NCBI RefSeq assembly: GCF_008087085.1
Contig: NZ_VIYJ01000009.1
Location: forward strand, 186,001-250,000
DNA length: 64,000 bases
Direction of reading: 5' to 3'
From: Nocardioides rubriscoriae
GTDB lineage: Bacteria; Actinomycetota; Actinomycetes; Propionibacteriales; Nocardioidaceae
A program made the position numbers and the translations under genes. The notes under the pieces were generated by a model. The model was given only the letters and a program-made list of their open reading frames with translations, was not told where the DNA came from and made no database searches. Position 1 is the first letter of the stretch, and every line of letters starts with the position of its first letter. Below, piece after piece: positions 24,221 through 33,349 of the stretch.

Positions 24221-25351
24221 TCAGCGCGAGATCGACAGCAACCGGTCGTCGCCCGCGACCGGCTCGCCGCGGCCGTCGGTGTTGGAGGTGACCAGCCACA
24301 TCGTGGTGCCGTCGTCGGCGGCCACGACGTTGCGGAGGCGGCCGTAGCGCGCGGTGAAGTGGGCGACCGGGTCGGTGACGGTCGAGACGTCGGGGCCGTC
24401 GGGCTGGACCTCCCAGAGCGTCTCGCCCTTGAGCCCGGCCAGCCACAGGTCGCCGTCCCACCAGGCGATGCCCGAGGGGGAGGCGTCGTCGGTGCTCCAC
24501 ACGGCCTTCGGGTCGGTGTAGTCGTCGCCGCCGCCGGTGCCCTCGACCTCGGGCCAGCCGTAGTTGCCGCCGGCCTCGATCAGGTTGAGCTCGTCGAAGC
24601 GGTCCTGCCCGAACTCCGACTCCCACAGCCGGCCGTCGTCGTCGAAGACCAGGCCCTCGGCGTTGCGATGACCCAGGCTGTAGACGGCGGTGCCCGACGG
24701 GTTGTCGGGCGCCGGCTCCCCGTCGAGCGTGAAGCGCAGCACCTTGCCCGACAGCGAGTCGGGGTCCTGGGCGTCGGGCGGGTTGCCGTTGTCGCCGGTA
24801 CCGACGTAGAGCAGGTCGTCGGGCCCGATCACCAGTCCGCCGCCCTGGTGGAACGACGCCCCGCCGGGGATGCCCGACACGACCTCCTCGGGCGTGCCGA
24901 GCGTCCGGCCGTCCCACGTCATCCTCACGATGCCGTTCTCGGTGTCGCCGGTGCGGTAGGCGTAGAGCGTCTTTTCGTCGGAGTTCAGGGCCAGGCCGAG
25001 CAGGCCGCTCTCACCCTCGACCCGGACGTCGTCGACCCGGCCGACCACCTGGGGCTCGGTGGCGCCCGGGGCCAGCAGCCGGATCTCGGCGGTGTCGCGC
25101 GAGCCGATGAGCAGGCCACCGTCGTCGAGCGGGGCGAGCCCCCACGGCGTGGTCAGGCCGGTGAGGGTCTCGGTGACCCGGAGGTCCTCCTGCGGCGGGT
25201 CGTCCGGGGAGCCGGTGCGGGTCTCGGAGCTCGGCGCGTTGCGCGGGCCGTCGCCCGAGGCGCCGGCCGAGCCGTTCGTCTGGTCGTCGGAGCAGCCGGC
25301 GAGCAGCCCCACGACGAGTCCGGTCGTGGCGAGGGCGGAGACGAGACGCAT
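24221..25351 (-). CDS. PQQ-dependent sugar dehydrogenase-like lipoprotein (GSDH family)
   Basis: A 376-residue lipoprotein: MRLVSALATTGLVVGLLAGC with lipobox LAGC, a Ser/Gly/Asn-rich linker to about 60, then a six-bladed propeller with glucose/sorbosone-dehydrogenase motifs: GLTTPWGLAPLDDGGLLIGSRD, VEGESGLLGLALNSDEKTLYAY, LLYVGTGDNGNPPDAQDPDSLSGKVLR, YSLGHRNAEGLVFDDDGRLWESEFGQDRFDELNLIEAGGNYGWPEVEG. It probably acts extracytoplasmically on sugars with PQQ or another cofactor; many homologues have unproven activity. No PQQ-synthesis genes are in the window. Confidence 0.9.
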   Translation of the reverse strand: MRLVSALATTGLVVGLLAGCSDDQTNGSAGASGDGPRNAPSSETRTGSPDDPPQEDLRVTETLTGLTTPWGLAPLDDGGLLIGSRDTAEIRLLAPGATEPQVVGRVDDVRVEGESGLLGLALNSDEKTLYAYRTGDTENGIVRMTWDGRTLGTPEEVVSGIPGGASFHQGGGLVIGPDDLLYVGTGDNGNPPDAQDPDSLSGKVLRFTLDGEPAPDNPSGTAVYSLGHRNAEGLVFDDDGRLWESEFGQDRFDELNLIEAGGNYGWPEVEGTGGGDDYTDPKAVWSTDDASPSGIAWWDGDLWLAGLKGETLWEVQPDGPDVSTVTDPVAHFTARYGRLRNVVAADDGTTMWLVTSNTDGRGEPVAGDDRLLSISR

Positions 25352-25378
25352 GCCACCAGGGTGACCGACGCCGCCAAG

Positions 25379-26569
25379 TCAGTGGTCGAGGCCTCGCGCC
25401 CAGCTCCAGGCGTAGTCGGGGTCCTCGACGACCAGCCCGCCCTCGCCGAGCTCGAGCGGAGCGAAGGTGTCGACCATGACGGCCGACTCCTCGAAGCGCT
25501 CGGCGCCCAGCGAGGCCTCGATCGAGGAGGGCTGCGGGCCGTGGGCGTGGCCGCCGGGGTGCAGCGAGATCGAGCCGAGACCGATGCCCGAGCCCTTGCG
25601 CGCCTCGTAGTCGCCGGCGACGTAGAACATCACCTCGTCGCTGTCGACGTTGGAGTGGTAGTAGGGCACCGGCACCGCGAGCGGGTGGTAGTCGACCTTG
25701 CGCGGCAGGAAGTTGCAGATCACGAAGTTCCAGCCCTCGAAGACCTGGTGCACCGGCGGCGGCTGGTGGACCTTGCCGGTGATCGGCATGTAGTCGTCGA
25801 TGTTGAACGTGTAGGGGTACAGGCACCCGTCCCAGCCGACGACGTCGAAGGGGTGGGTGGCGTAGGTCAGCCGGGTCCCGACGACCCCGCCGGACGTGCG
25901 GTGCTTGACCAGCACCTCGACCTCGCTCGCGGCCGTCGCGTCGTCGACGAGGTGGACGTCGACGGGGCCGTGCAGGTCGCGCTCGCAGTACGGCGCGTGC
26001 TCGAGCAGCTGCCCGTAGCGCGACAGGTAGCGCTTGGGTGGCGCGATGTGGCTGTTGGCCTCGATGCAGTAGAGCCGCGACGGCTCGGCCGGCACCCAGC
26101 GGTGGGTCGTGGCGCGCGGGACCACGACGTAGTCACCGGCCCGGTAGGCCAGCACCCCGAACACCGTCTCGACGACGCCCGAGCCCGCCTCGACGAAGAC
26201 GCACTCGTCGCCGATCGCGTTGCGGTAGAGCGCGCTCGCGTCCACGCCCGTGGTCACGTAGGCGATCCGCACGTCGCCGTTGCCGAGCACCAGGCGCCGG
26301 TCCTCGACGGCGTCGGTGCCGGTCTCGAGCTCGTGCAGGCGCAGGTGGCGGGGCTTGAGCGGGTGGTTGGGCACCCGCACCTGGTCGGGCAGCTCCCACA
26401 CCTCCGAGCCGACGATCGCCGACGGCACGCCACGGTGGTAGAGCAACGACGAGTCCGACGAGAAGCCCTCCTCGCCCATGAGCTCCTCGTAGTAGAGCCG
26501 GCCCTGCGGGTCGCGGTGCTGGGTGTGCCGCGTGGGCGGGACCTCGCCGAGCGATCGGTAGTACGCCAT
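25379..26569 (-). CDS. hmgA: Homogentisate 1,2-dioxygenase
   Basis: A 396-residue non-haem iron dioxygenase that opens homogentisate to maleylacetoacetate. It starts MAYYRSLGEVPPTRHTQHR; the iron-site segments YYHSNVDSDEVMFYVAGDY and SISLHPGGHAHGPQPSSIE are intact. ATG 26569 lies 7 nt after TAGTGT (26582-26577), so the mRNA is probably leaderless. With fahA and the gene at 26588 on the opposite strand it forms the lower tyrosine/phenylalanine pathway. No maleylacetoacetate isomerase gene is seen here. Confidence 0.95.
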   Translation of the reverse strand: MAYYRSLGEVPPTRHTQHRDPQGRLYYEELMGEEGFSSDSSLLYHRGVPSAIVGSEVWELPDQVRVPNHPLKPRHLRLHELETGTDAVEDRRLVLGNGDVRIAYVTTGVDASALYRNAIGDECVFVEAGSGVVETVFGVLAYRAGDYVVVPRATTHRWVPAEPSRLYCIEANSHIAPPKRYLSRYGQLLEHAPYCERDLHGPVDVHLVDDATAASEVEVLVKHRTSGGVVGTRLTYATHPFDVVGWDGCLYPYTFNIDDYMPITGKVHQPPPVHQVFEGWNFVICNFLPRKVDYHPLAVPVPYYHSNVDSDEVMFYVAGDYEARKGSGIGLGSISLHPGGHAHGPQPSSIEASLGAERFEESAVMVDTFAPLELGEGGLVVEDPDYAWSWARGLDH

Positions 26570-26587
26570 GCCTGGGACACTAACGCG

Positions 26588-27289
26588 GTGGCGACCCGAG
26601 ACGACTCGACCGACACCTGGACCGACACCTGGACCCGGTTCCTCGACGACGCGACCCCGCTGCCCGCCGACCCGGCCGCTCCCGTCGTACGCCGCTCGAC
26701 CCCGGTCGTCGGCGACCGGGCCGTGCGCGACGACGAGCTGCCCCGCCTGGTCGGGTACGCCGGGGACCTGCGGGTGGTGCTGACCGGCGGCGCCGGCCAG
26801 GTGGCCGGCCCCGCGGCGTACTGCCGCCGGCACGGGCTCGAGCTGAGCGCCCTCGACGTCACGCTGCGCGACCTCGACGACCCGGCCGGCAACGCCCGCC
26901 GGGTGGTGGCGGCGGTCGACGCGGCGGTTGCGGGCGGTGATCTGCTCGAGGACACCGTGGTGCACGTGCGGGTCGCCACCCTCGGTGACCCGACGCCCTC
27001 GTGGCTGGCGGCCGCCGACGTGCTCGCCGAGGCCGAGATGGTGCTGGCCCTTCCCCTGGGGCTGCCGCCCGGCGGCGACCTGGACGCCTGGGTCGACGCC
27101 GCGCTCGACCGCGAGCTGGCGATGTCGCTGGTGGGCGGCACGCCCGCGCAGGCCGTCGCCGCGCTGGCGACCGCCGCGCGGCTGTGGGGCGACCCCGGCG
27201 ACCTGGCCCGCGGCCGGCGCTGGGTGCGCAGCTGGCTCACCCCCGAGGTGGAGGCCGCGCTCGACCACCTGGCGGGGCTCACGCCCTAG
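26588..27289 (+). CDS. Conserved unknown protein between hmgA and fahA
   Basis: A 233-residue soluble protein starting VATRDDSTDTWTDTWTRFLDD; the DTWT doublet comes from a 12-bp tandem duplication at 26609-26632. It contains LRVVLTGGAGQVAGPAAYCRRHGLELSALDVTLRDLDDPAGNARRVVAAVDAAV and LVGGTPAQAVAALATAARLWGD. No catalytic motif is recognised. Its stop overlaps the -10 box of fahA, and it is divergent from hmgA, so it is placed firmly in the homogentisate locus. A regulatory or accessory role in this pathway is inference. Confidence 0.75.
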   Translation: MATRDDSTDTWTDTWTRFLDDATPLPADPAAPVVRRSTPVVGDRAVRDDELPRLVGYAGDLRVVLTGGAGQVAGPAAYCRRHGLELSALDVTLRDLDDPAGNARRVVAAVDAAVAGGDLLEDTVVHVRVATLGDPTPSWLAAADVLAEAEMVLALPLGLPPGGDLDAWVDAALDRELAMSLVGGTPAQAVAALATAARLWGDPGDLARGRRWVRSWLTPEVEAALDHLAGLTP

Positions 27290-27299
27290 AGTCGCGCGG

Positions 27300-28424
27300 G
27301 TGACTGGCTTCGGGACCGACCACCTGCCCTACGGCGTGTTCTCCGTCGACGGCGGCCCGCGGCGCGTCGGCGTACGGCTCGACGACGGGGTGCTCGACCT
27401 GGCGGCCCTGACCGACCGCCCCGAGCTCGCGGCGCCCAGCCTCAACCCGCTGATGGCCCTGGGCCCGCAGGTGTGGCGCGAGACCCGCGAGCACGTCGCC
27501 TACCTGGTGGACGCAGGCTCGCCGACCGTGCCGGTGGCCGACGTGGTGCTGCACCTGCCCTTCGAGGTCGCCGACTACGTCGACTTCTACGCCTCCGAGC
27601 ACCACGCGACCAACGTCGGGCGCATCATGCGCCCCGACGGCGAGGCCCTGACGCCCAACTGGAAGCACCTGCCGATCGGCTACCACGGTCGCGCCGGCAC
27701 CGTCGTGGCCTCCGGCACCCCCGTCGTACGCCCGACCGGCCAGCGGCACGCCGACGACGTCGGCCCCAGCCGGCGCCTGGACCTCGAGGCCGAGCTCGGC
27801 TTCGTCGTCGGTACGCCGAGCCCGCTCGGCTCCCCCGTGCCGGTCAGCGACCTGGCCGACCACGTCTTCGGGGTCGTGGGGCTCAACGACTGGTCGGCGC
27901 GCGACCTCCAGGCGTGGGAGTACGTCCCGCTCGGGCCGTTCCTCGCCAAGTCGTTCGCGACCACGATCAGCCACTGGGTGACTCCGCTGGCCGCGCTCGA
28001 CGCCGCCTGGTGCGACCTGCCGGCCCAGGACCCGCGCCCGGCCGACTACCTGGGCCCCGACGTCGCCCGCGGCCTCGACGTCGACGTCGAGGTCGAGCTG
28101 GCCGGCGAGGTCGTCGCGCGGCCGCCGTACTCCTCGCACTACTGGGGTCCCGCGCAGATGCTCGCCCACCTCACCGTCAACGGCGCCTCGCTGCGCACCG
28201 GCGACCTCTTCGCCTCGGGCACCATCAGCGGCCCCGGGGCCCACCAGCGCGGCTCGCTGCTCGAGCTGTCGTGGGGCGGGCGCGAGCCGTTCGTCGTCGC
28301 CGGTCGTGAGCGCACCTTCCTCGAGGACGGCGACGAGGTCGTGCTGCGCTACTCCGCGCCCTCGACCTCCGGCGGCCGCCTCACCCTCGGCGAGGTCCGC
28401 GGCACCATCCACCCCGCCCGCTGA
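27300..28424 (+). CDS. fahA: Fumarylacetoacetase
   Basis: A 374-residue enzyme hydrolysing fumarylacetoacetate to fumarate and acetoacetate, the last step of tyrosine breakdown. Metal and substrate motifs are present: YVDFYASEHHATNVGRIMRP, PIGYHGRAGTVV, RRLDLEAELGFVVG, GVVGLNDWSARDLQAWEYVPLGPFLAKSF, and PPYSSHYWGPAQMLAHLTVNGASLRTGDLFASGTISG. GTG 27300 lies 7 nt after TAGAGT (27287-27292), a box that includes the previous gene's TAG stop. Confidence 0.96.
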   Translation: MTGFGTDHLPYGVFSVDGGPRRVGVRLDDGVLDLAALTDRPELAAPSLNPLMALGPQVWRETREHVAYLVDAGSPTVPVADVVLHLPFEVADYVDFYASEHHATNVGRIMRPDGEALTPNWKHLPIGYHGRAGTVVASGTPVVRPTGQRHADDVGPSRRLDLEAELGFVVGTPSPLGSPVPVSDLADHVFGVVGLNDWSARDLQAWEYVPLGPFLAKSFATTISHWVTPLAALDAAWCDLPAQDPRPADYLGPDVARGLDVDVEVELAGEVVARPPYSSHYWGPAQMLAHLTVNGASLRTGDLFASGTISGPGAHQRGSLLELSWGGREPFVVAGRERTFLEDGDEVVLRYSAPSTSGGRLTLGEVRGTIHPAR

Positions 28425-28436
28425 GCCACTGACGCC

Positions 28437-28516
28437 GACCCGTCGCGTCTACGCGACGGGTCACCGCAGATTTTCGTCGACCCGTCGCGTAGACGCGACG
28501 GGTGAGCGCGCGCTCA
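28437..28516. terminator. Three-palindrome bidirectional terminator region
   Basis: Between convergent fahA and the P450 gene are ACCCGTCGCG-TCTA-CGCGACGGGT (within 28437-28462), the same stem with loop TAGA (28480-28503), and TGAGCGCGCGCTCA (28503-28516). The first two are 10-bp perfect stems that are reverse complements of each other, separated by an AGATTTTCG spacer. Confidence 0.7.
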
Positions 28517-28517
28517 C

Positions 28518-29828
28518 TCAGACGGTGAGGCGGTCGTGGGCCCCGTAGAGGTGGACCGGGAGGGCCTCGACGCCGTAGACGGCCGAGAGCTTGCGGAAGT
28601 CGAGGCCGGCGGGCGGTACGGCGACGCGCAGGTCGGGGAAGCGGCGGGCCAGGGCCCGCAGCGCGATCCGCAGCTCCATGCGGGCCAGCTCGGCGCCGAC
28701 GCAGCGGTGCATGCCGTGGCCGAAGGCGAGGTGGCGGGTGGGCTCGCGGCGCGGGTCGAAGGTGTCGGGGTCGGGACCGGCGACGGCGGGGTCGCGGTTG
28801 GCGCCGAGCAGGGAGATGCCGACGGCGTCGCCGGCCTTGACCTGCTGCCCCCCGAGCTCGAGGTCGACCCTGGCGAACCGCAGGAACGCGATCTGCACGA
28901 CGGTGAGGTGGCGCAGCAGCTCCTCGACGACGCGGTCGACGTCGGCCGCGGCGGCGCCGTCCTCGCGCAGGATCGCCACCGCGTCGGGGTTCTCGGCGAG
29001 CAGGTAGGCGCCCAGGGCGAGCATCGAGGCCGAGGTCTCGTAGCCGCCGAGGAACACGCCGTCGGCGATGCCGCCGAGGGTGACGTCGTCGAGCTCGTCG
29101 CCGTGCTCGGTGATCAGCGCGCCGATCAGCCCCTCACCCGGCGCGAGGCGCTGGGCGGCGACGGCCTTGATGAGGAACTCGCGGGTGTGGGCCGCGGCGC
29201 CGAAGACACCGACGCCACCCTGGCTGAGGTCGAAGCGGGCGACGCCGAGCTGGTAGAAGCGCTGGCGGTCCTCGACCGGCAGCCCGAGCAGCTCGCAGAT
29301 CACCTGGAACGGCACCGGGAACGCGAACTGCTCGACGAGGTCGACCTCGGGGCCGGCGGCCTCCATCGCGTCGAGCCGCTCGTGGACGACCCGCTCGATC
29401 TCGGGTTCGAGCCGGGCCAGGCGCCGCATCGTGAACTCGGGGGTCAGGTAGCGGCGCAGCGCCGTGTGCAGCGGGGGGTCGGTCATCCCGAGCCCGCCGA
29501 TCTGCTCCTCGTCGCTGCGGCCCTCCTGAGAGACGAACTGCCCGATGTCGTTGGAGTACGACGACCCGTCGGCCAGCGCGGCGCGCGCCTCGACGTACCC
29601 GCTGACCAGCCAGATGTTCTTGCCGAACATCGTCGCGAGCTTGGTGACCGGCTCCGTGGCCCGGACCACGGCCATCTCGGGCAAGGGGTCGAGACCGTCG
29701 CGCTTGAGCGGCATGGTCACCGAGTCGGGCAGGAAACGCAGCTTGCGCAGGTCGATGCCGTCCTTCATGGAGCGCTCGAGGAACCACTTCCCCACGCGCT
29801 GCTTCGCACCTGCCATCGCCGAACGCAT
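28518..29828 (-). CDS. Cytochrome P450
   Basis: A 436-residue soluble bacterial P450. Haem-binding loop [15 protein letters not shown] has Cys376; the K-helix ExxR is in EELLRH (Glu303, Arg306); the I-helix oxygen-activation motif is GGYETS at 261-266. No membrane anchor is present. It needs ferredoxin and reductase partners, which are not adjacent. ATG 29828 is used; ATGs at residues 5 and 21 are alternatives. The substrate is unknown. Confidence 0.95.
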   Translation of the reverse strand: MRSAMAGAKQRVGKWFLERSMKDGIDLRKLRFLPDSVTMPLKRDGLDPLPEMAVVRATEPVTKLATMFGKNIWLVSGYVEARAALADGSSYSNDIGQFVSQEGRSDEEQIGGLGMTDPPLHTALRRYLTPEFTMRRLARLEPEIERVVHERLDAMEAAGPEVDLVEQFAFPVPFQVICELLGLPVEDRQRFYQLGVARFDLSQGGVGVFGAAAHTREFLIKAVAAQRLAPGEGLIGALITEHGDELDDVTLGGIADGVFLGGYETSASMLALGAYLLAENPDAVAILREDGAAAADVDRVVEELLRHLTVVQIAFLRFARVDLELGGQQVKAGDAVGISLLGANRDPAVAGPDPDTFDPRREPTRHLAFGHGMHRCVGAELARMELRIALRALARRFPDLRVAVPPAGLDFRKLSAVYGVEALPVHLYGAHDRLTV

Positions 29829-29931
29829 GGGTGTATTGGAGCAGACGCGCCGCCGTGGTCGAGCGCGGTGTGCTCCGAGTCTCCCCCGGGGTGTCGGCCG
29901 GACCAGTCCACGTCCGCGCCCCGCGCGCTCC

Positions 29932-30960
29932 TCAGCCGAGCTGCGCCAGCTCCAGCGGCACCGACGACCGCGCCCCGAGGTCGGCCATCGAGGGCGTCGC
30001 GCCGTCGCGGACGAGCAGGTCGCCGATGGCGGCGATCATGGCGCCGTTGTCGGTGCACAGGCGCATCGGGGGCACCCGCAGCTCGATGCCGGCCTCGGCG
30101 CAGCGCTCCTCGGCCATCGAGCGGACCCGCGAGTTGGCGGCCACCCCGCCGACGATGACGAGGGTGTCGACGCCCTCCTGCCGGCAGGCGCGGATCGCCT
30201 TGGTGACCACCGTGTCGGCGACGCACTCCTGGAACGAGGCCGCGATGTCGGCGGTACCGATCGCGGGGTCCTGCGGGCCGGCGACGTAGCGGGCGACCGC
30301 GCTCTTGAGGCCGGAGAACGAGAAGCCGAGCGCCGGGTCGCGCGGGCCCATCAGCGGCCGGGTGAACCGCACCGCCGTCGGGTCGCCCGCGCGGGCCACC
30401 CGGTCGATCGACGGACCGCCGGGGTAGGGCAGTCCGAGCAGCCGCGCGACCTTGTCGAAGGCCTCGCCCGCAGCGTCGTCGAGGGTGTCGGACAGGTGCA
30501 CGATGGGGGTGCGGACCAGGTCGTCGACCGCGAGCAGGCTGGTGTGGCCGCCGCTGACGATCAGCACGACGCACCGGTCGGGCAGCGGCCCGTGGACCAG
30601 GGTGTCGGCGGCGGCGTGGCCGGCGAGGTGGTGCACGCCGTACAGCGGTACGCCGAGCGCGAGGGCGGTCGCCTTGGCGGCGGCGACCCCGACGTGCAGG
30701 GCGGTGGCCAGGCCGGGCCCCGCCGTGACGGCGACCGCGCCGACCTCGTGCCACTGCAGGCCGGCGTCGTCGAGCGCGGCCCGCATCGTCGGCACCATCG
30801 CCTGCACGTGGGCGCGGGCGGCGATCTCGGGGACCACCCCGCCGAAGCGCACATGCTCGTCGATGCTCGAGGCGAGCGCGTCGCCGAGCAGCACGCCGTC
30901 CTTGACGAAGCCCACGCCGGTCTCGTCGCAGGAGGTCTCGATGCCCATCACGACCGTCAC
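29932..30960 (-). CDS. tsaD: tRNA N6-adenosine threonylcarbamoyltransferase
   Basis: A 342-residue universal enzyme that transfers threonylcarbamoyl to A37 of ANN-decoding tRNAs, with TsaB/TsaE partners not in this window. The ASKHA core begins [47 protein letters not shown] (iron/metal His pair), [12 protein letters not shown], and [18 protein letters not shown] are typical. The start is GTG 30960, overlapping the stop of the TetR gene as GTGA; internal ATG 30948 is an alternative. The TetR-tsaD arrangement probably puts an essential gene downstream of a regulator. Confidence 0.96.
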   Translation of the reverse strand: MTVVMGIETSCDETGVGFVKDGVLLGDALASSIDEHVRFGGVVPEIAARAHVQAMVPTMRAALDDAGLQWHEVGAVAVTAGPGLATALHVGVAAAKATALALGVPLYGVHHLAGHAAADTLVHGPLPDRCVVLIVSGGHTSLLAVDDLVRTPIVHLSDTLDDAAGEAFDKVARLLGLPYPGGPSIDRVARAGDPTAVRFTRPLMGPRDPALGFSFSGLKSAVARYVAGPQDPAIGTADIAASFQECVADTVVTKAIRACRQEGVDTLVIVGGVAANSRVRSMAEERCAEAGIELRVPPMRLCTDNGAMIAAIGDLLVRDGATPSMADLGARSSVPLELAQLG

Positions 30961-31562
30961 GGCACAGATCCTGACAGCACCACGGCGAACAGCCGCTGGC
31001 ACCTCGCGCTCATGGCCTCGGGGGTGACGTCCGGGTGGTCGAGCCACCAGCCGACCAGGGTGCGGAAGGTGTTCTCCCAGACCGCGCGCAGGGCCGAGAG
31101 GTCGTCGGGGTCGGTGTTGCCGACCAGGGCCAGCAGGTCGCCCACGCCGTCGGACCCGAGCACGACGAGGCGCTGCTCGTGCTCGGCGAGCACCGCGGCG
31201 ACCTCGCCCTCGCGCGGCGCGGTCGCGTCGAAGACCAGCCGCCACAGCCAGGGCCGGTCGGCCAGCACCCGGAACATGCCGTCGAGGGTGACGACCGCCC
31301 GGTCGATGCCCACGGCACCCAGCGCCGCGGTGCGCTCGATCTCGCCGACGAGCACCGCCGCCGCGGCGCGCAGGGCGGCGACGTAGAGCCCGTCCTTGGA
31401 CCCGAAGTACTGGTAGATCAGGGGCTTGGAGATGCCGGCGGCCGCGGCGACGTCGGCGACCGACGTGGCGGCGTAGCCGTGCTCGCCGAAGACACGGCAG
31501 GCGACCTCGACGATCTGGGCCTCGCGCTCGGCGCGGGCCACCCCCTTGGTCCCGGCTGCCAC
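30957..31562 (-). CDS. TetR-family transcriptional regulator
   Basis: A 201-residue repressor-type protein. The HTH is at about residues 12-55: [50 protein letters not shown]. The C-terminal ligand domain contains [33 protein letters not shown] -10 box (31574-31569) lies exactly 6 nt before GTG 31562, so this start is preferred over the GTG at 31568 directly next to the box. It is divergent from the sterol-desaturase gene, its probable target, with an inverted repeat between them. Confidence 0.93.
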   Translation of the reverse strand: MAAGTKGVARAEREAQIVEVACRVFGEHGYAATSVADVAAAAGISKPLIYQYFGSKDGLYVAALRAAAAVLVGEIERTAALGAVGIDRAVVTLDGMFRVLADRPWLWRLVFDATAPREGEVAAVLAEHEQRLVVLGSDGVGDLLALVGNTDPDDLSALRAVWENTFRTLVGWWLDHPDVTPEAMSARCQRLFAVVLSGSVP

Positions 31563-31599
31563 GCGCACACCCTAGTCGGCGATGTGATCCCGTGGTAAC

Positions 31600-31613
31600 T
31601 TACTCCCGAGTCA
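31600..31613. promoter_or_regulatory. Candidate TetR operator
   Basis: TTACTC-CC-GAGTCA has 5 of 6 complementary positions per arm and sits between the divergent TetR and sterol-desaturase genes, 24 nt before ATG 31637. Position and symmetry suggest the regulator's binding site. Confidence 0.45.
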
Positions 31614-31636
31614 TATCCCTGGAGACGAGGACCGCG

Positions 31637-32539
31637 ATGCACGAGCTGCTCGACCCGATGAAGAACCCGGTGACCTACGCCATCCCGTTCTTCGTGCTCA
31701 CGATCCTCGTCGAGCTCGCAGCGCTGAAGTGGCTCGACCACGACGACAGCGTCACCGGCTACGCCGCCCGCGACGCCCGCACGAGCATCTCGATGGGCGC
31801 GGTCTCGCTGGTCTTCACCGTCATGTTCAAGGTGGCGTCGTTCGTGGTCTACAGCGCGATCTTCGTGCACCTCGCGCTGTGGGAGCTGCCCACCGACACG
31901 TGGTGGTACTGGGTGCTCCTCGTCGCCGGGGTCGACCTCGCGTTCTACGCCTCGCACCGGTTCGTGCACCGCGTCAACGTCGGCTGGGCCGCCCACCAGG
32001 CCCACCACTCCAGCGAGCACATGAACTTCGCGACCGCGCTGCGCCAGAAGTGGAACCCCTGGTTCGAGTTCTTCTTCTGGCTGCCGCTGCCCTTCCTCGG
32101 CTTCGCGCCGTGGACGATCTACGTCGCGTTCGGCTTCAACCTGATCTACCAGTTCTTCACCCACACCGAGCTGATCGGCACGCTCCCGCGCCCCGTCGAG
32201 CTGGTGATGAACACGCCCTCGCACCACCGCGTCCACCACGGCTCCGACCCGGAGTACCTCGACAAGAACTACGCCGGCATCTTCATCGTCTGGGACCGCC
32301 TCCTCGGCACCTTCGTCGAGGAGAAGCAGCGCCCGACCTACGGGCTCACCAAGCCGGTCGAGACCTACAACATCCTCACCCTGCAGTACGGCGACTACGC
32401 CCAGATCGTGCGCAACGTCCGGGCTGCGGCCCGCTGGCGCGACAAGCTCGGCTACCTGTTCGGGCCGCCCGGGTGGGCCCCGGGCACGGCCCCGGCCGAT
32501 CCGGACCTGACCCCGATCCGGCCGGCGCCGGTCACCTGA
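31637..32539 (+). CDS. Sterol desaturase / fatty-acid hydroxylase superfamily membrane protein
   Basis: A 300-residue membrane di-iron protein with four to five hydrophobic spans. The histidine clusters of the superfamily are complete: HRFVH (HX3H), HQAHH (HX2HH) and HRVHH (HX2HH), plus HTELIGTLP. It inserts oxygen or a double bond into a lipid; the substrate is unknown. ATG 31637 has GAGG about 8 nt upstream; an in-frame GTG at 31592 would run through the operator and lacks a ribosome site. Control by the divergent TetR protein is likely. Confidence 0.92.
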   Translation: MHELLDPMKNPVTYAIPFFVLTILVELAALKWLDHDDSVTGYAARDARTSISMGAVSLVFTVMFKVASFVVYSAIFVHLALWELPTDTWWYWVLLVAGVDLAFYASHRFVHRVNVGWAAHQAHHSSEHMNFATALRQKWNPWFEFFFWLPLPFLGFAPWTIYVAFGFNLIYQFFTHTELIGTLPRPVELVMNTPSHHRVHHGSDPEYLDKNYAGIFIVWDRLLGTFVEEKQRPTYGLTKPVETYNILTLQYGDYAQIVRNVRAAARWRDKLGYLFGPPGWAPGTAPADPDLTPIRPAPVT

Positions 32540-32547
32540 CCCACGAC

Positions 32548-32979
32548 CTACGCCAAGGTCGGCCGGCTCCACCGCACCCCGGGGAACCGGGCGAAGTCGG
32601 CGTCGTAGCTGACGATCTCGGCGCGGTGCTCGATCGCGAGTGCGGCCAGGTGCGCGTCGTTGACCAGGTTGCCCCCCACGCCGACCTGCGCGAGCAGGTC
32701 GGCCACGACGTAGGGGTGCCGGGCCGTCGGCGCCAGCACCCGGCAGGCCGGCTGGGCCAGCCAGTCCTGGACGATCTCGGAGGCCTGGCCCGTGGTCAGC
32801 GGCCGGGGGAAGATCCCGGGCCGGGTGCTGATCCGCACGAACGCCAGCAGCGGCACCCACGCCATCGCGACCGAGTCGGCCCCCGACAGCGAGCGGTCGA
32901 GCCAGGCACGTGCCTCCTCGTGCTGCGCCGAGGTGCTGTTGACGGCGTAGAGCAGGACGTTGGCGTCCACCAGCTTCAC
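32548..32979 (-). CDS. VapC-type PIN-domain toxin
   Basis: A 143-residue PIN ribonuclease: acidic residues in LVDANVLLYAV (Asp5), later in NLVNDAHLAALA and SYDADFARF, give the usual metal site. The length fits VapC. GTG 32979 overlaps the antitoxin stop by 4 bp, the classical antitoxin-toxin coupling. VapC toxins cleave tRNA or rRNA in growth arrest; the target here is unknown. Confidence 0.9.
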   Translation of the reverse strand: MKLVDANVLLYAVNSTSAQHEEARAWLDRSLSGADSVAMAWVPLLAFVRISTRPGIFPRPLTTGQASEIVQDWLAQPACRVLAPTARHPYVVADLLAQVGVGGNLVNDAHLAALAIEHRAEIVSYDADFARFPGVRWSRPTLA

Positions 32980-33230
32980 CCGTCGGCCCGCATCCGCTCG
33001 AGGACGGACTCGTCCTCGAGGTCGGCGGCCAGCCGTAGCGCCCGGGTCAGGTCGACGGACGGCTCACCCAGGTCGAAGGCGGGGGTGTGGAACACGTCGA
33101 CCCGCGGTCGCCCGGCGGCTCCGTCGCGAATCGCGTCGTTGAGGGCCTGCTTGAAGCTGACCCCGTGCGACTCCATGCGCTGACGCACCACCTGCTCGGT
33201 GTCGGGGTCGAGGGTGACGGTCGTGCGCAC
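32976..33230 (-). CDS. VapB-type ribbon-helix-helix antitoxin
   Basis: An 84-residue protein. The N-terminal ribbon-helix-helix reads MRTTVTLDPDTEQVVRQRMESHGVSFKQALNDAIRDG; the acidic C-terminus (DLTRALRLAADLEDESVLERM) would wrap the PIN toxin. GTG 33230 is 6 nt after TATGCT (33242-33237), leaderless. The box lies in a partly symmetrical TGACAGCATAGCATCA sequence that may be the autoregulatory operator. Confidence 0.88.
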   Translation of the reverse strand: MRTTVTLDPDTEQVVRQRMESHGVSFKQALNDAIRDGAAGRPRVDVFHTPAFDLGEPSVDLTRALRLAADLEDESVLERMRADG

Positions 33231-33349
33231 GTTGACAGCATAGCATCACGCCGCTTGATGTCTGACTGTCCAGGCACACACGGTGAGGTGCTGCTCAGTG
33301 TTCTGCTCGGCGTCGACCGCAGGTCATCGAGGGCTGGTCGGCTGTCGAC

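Noticed and set aside
24206..27289. 1027-codon plus-strand open frame
   Set aside because: Most of it is antisense to the sugar dehydrogenase and hmgA; only its last 234 codons (from GTG 26588) look like protein.
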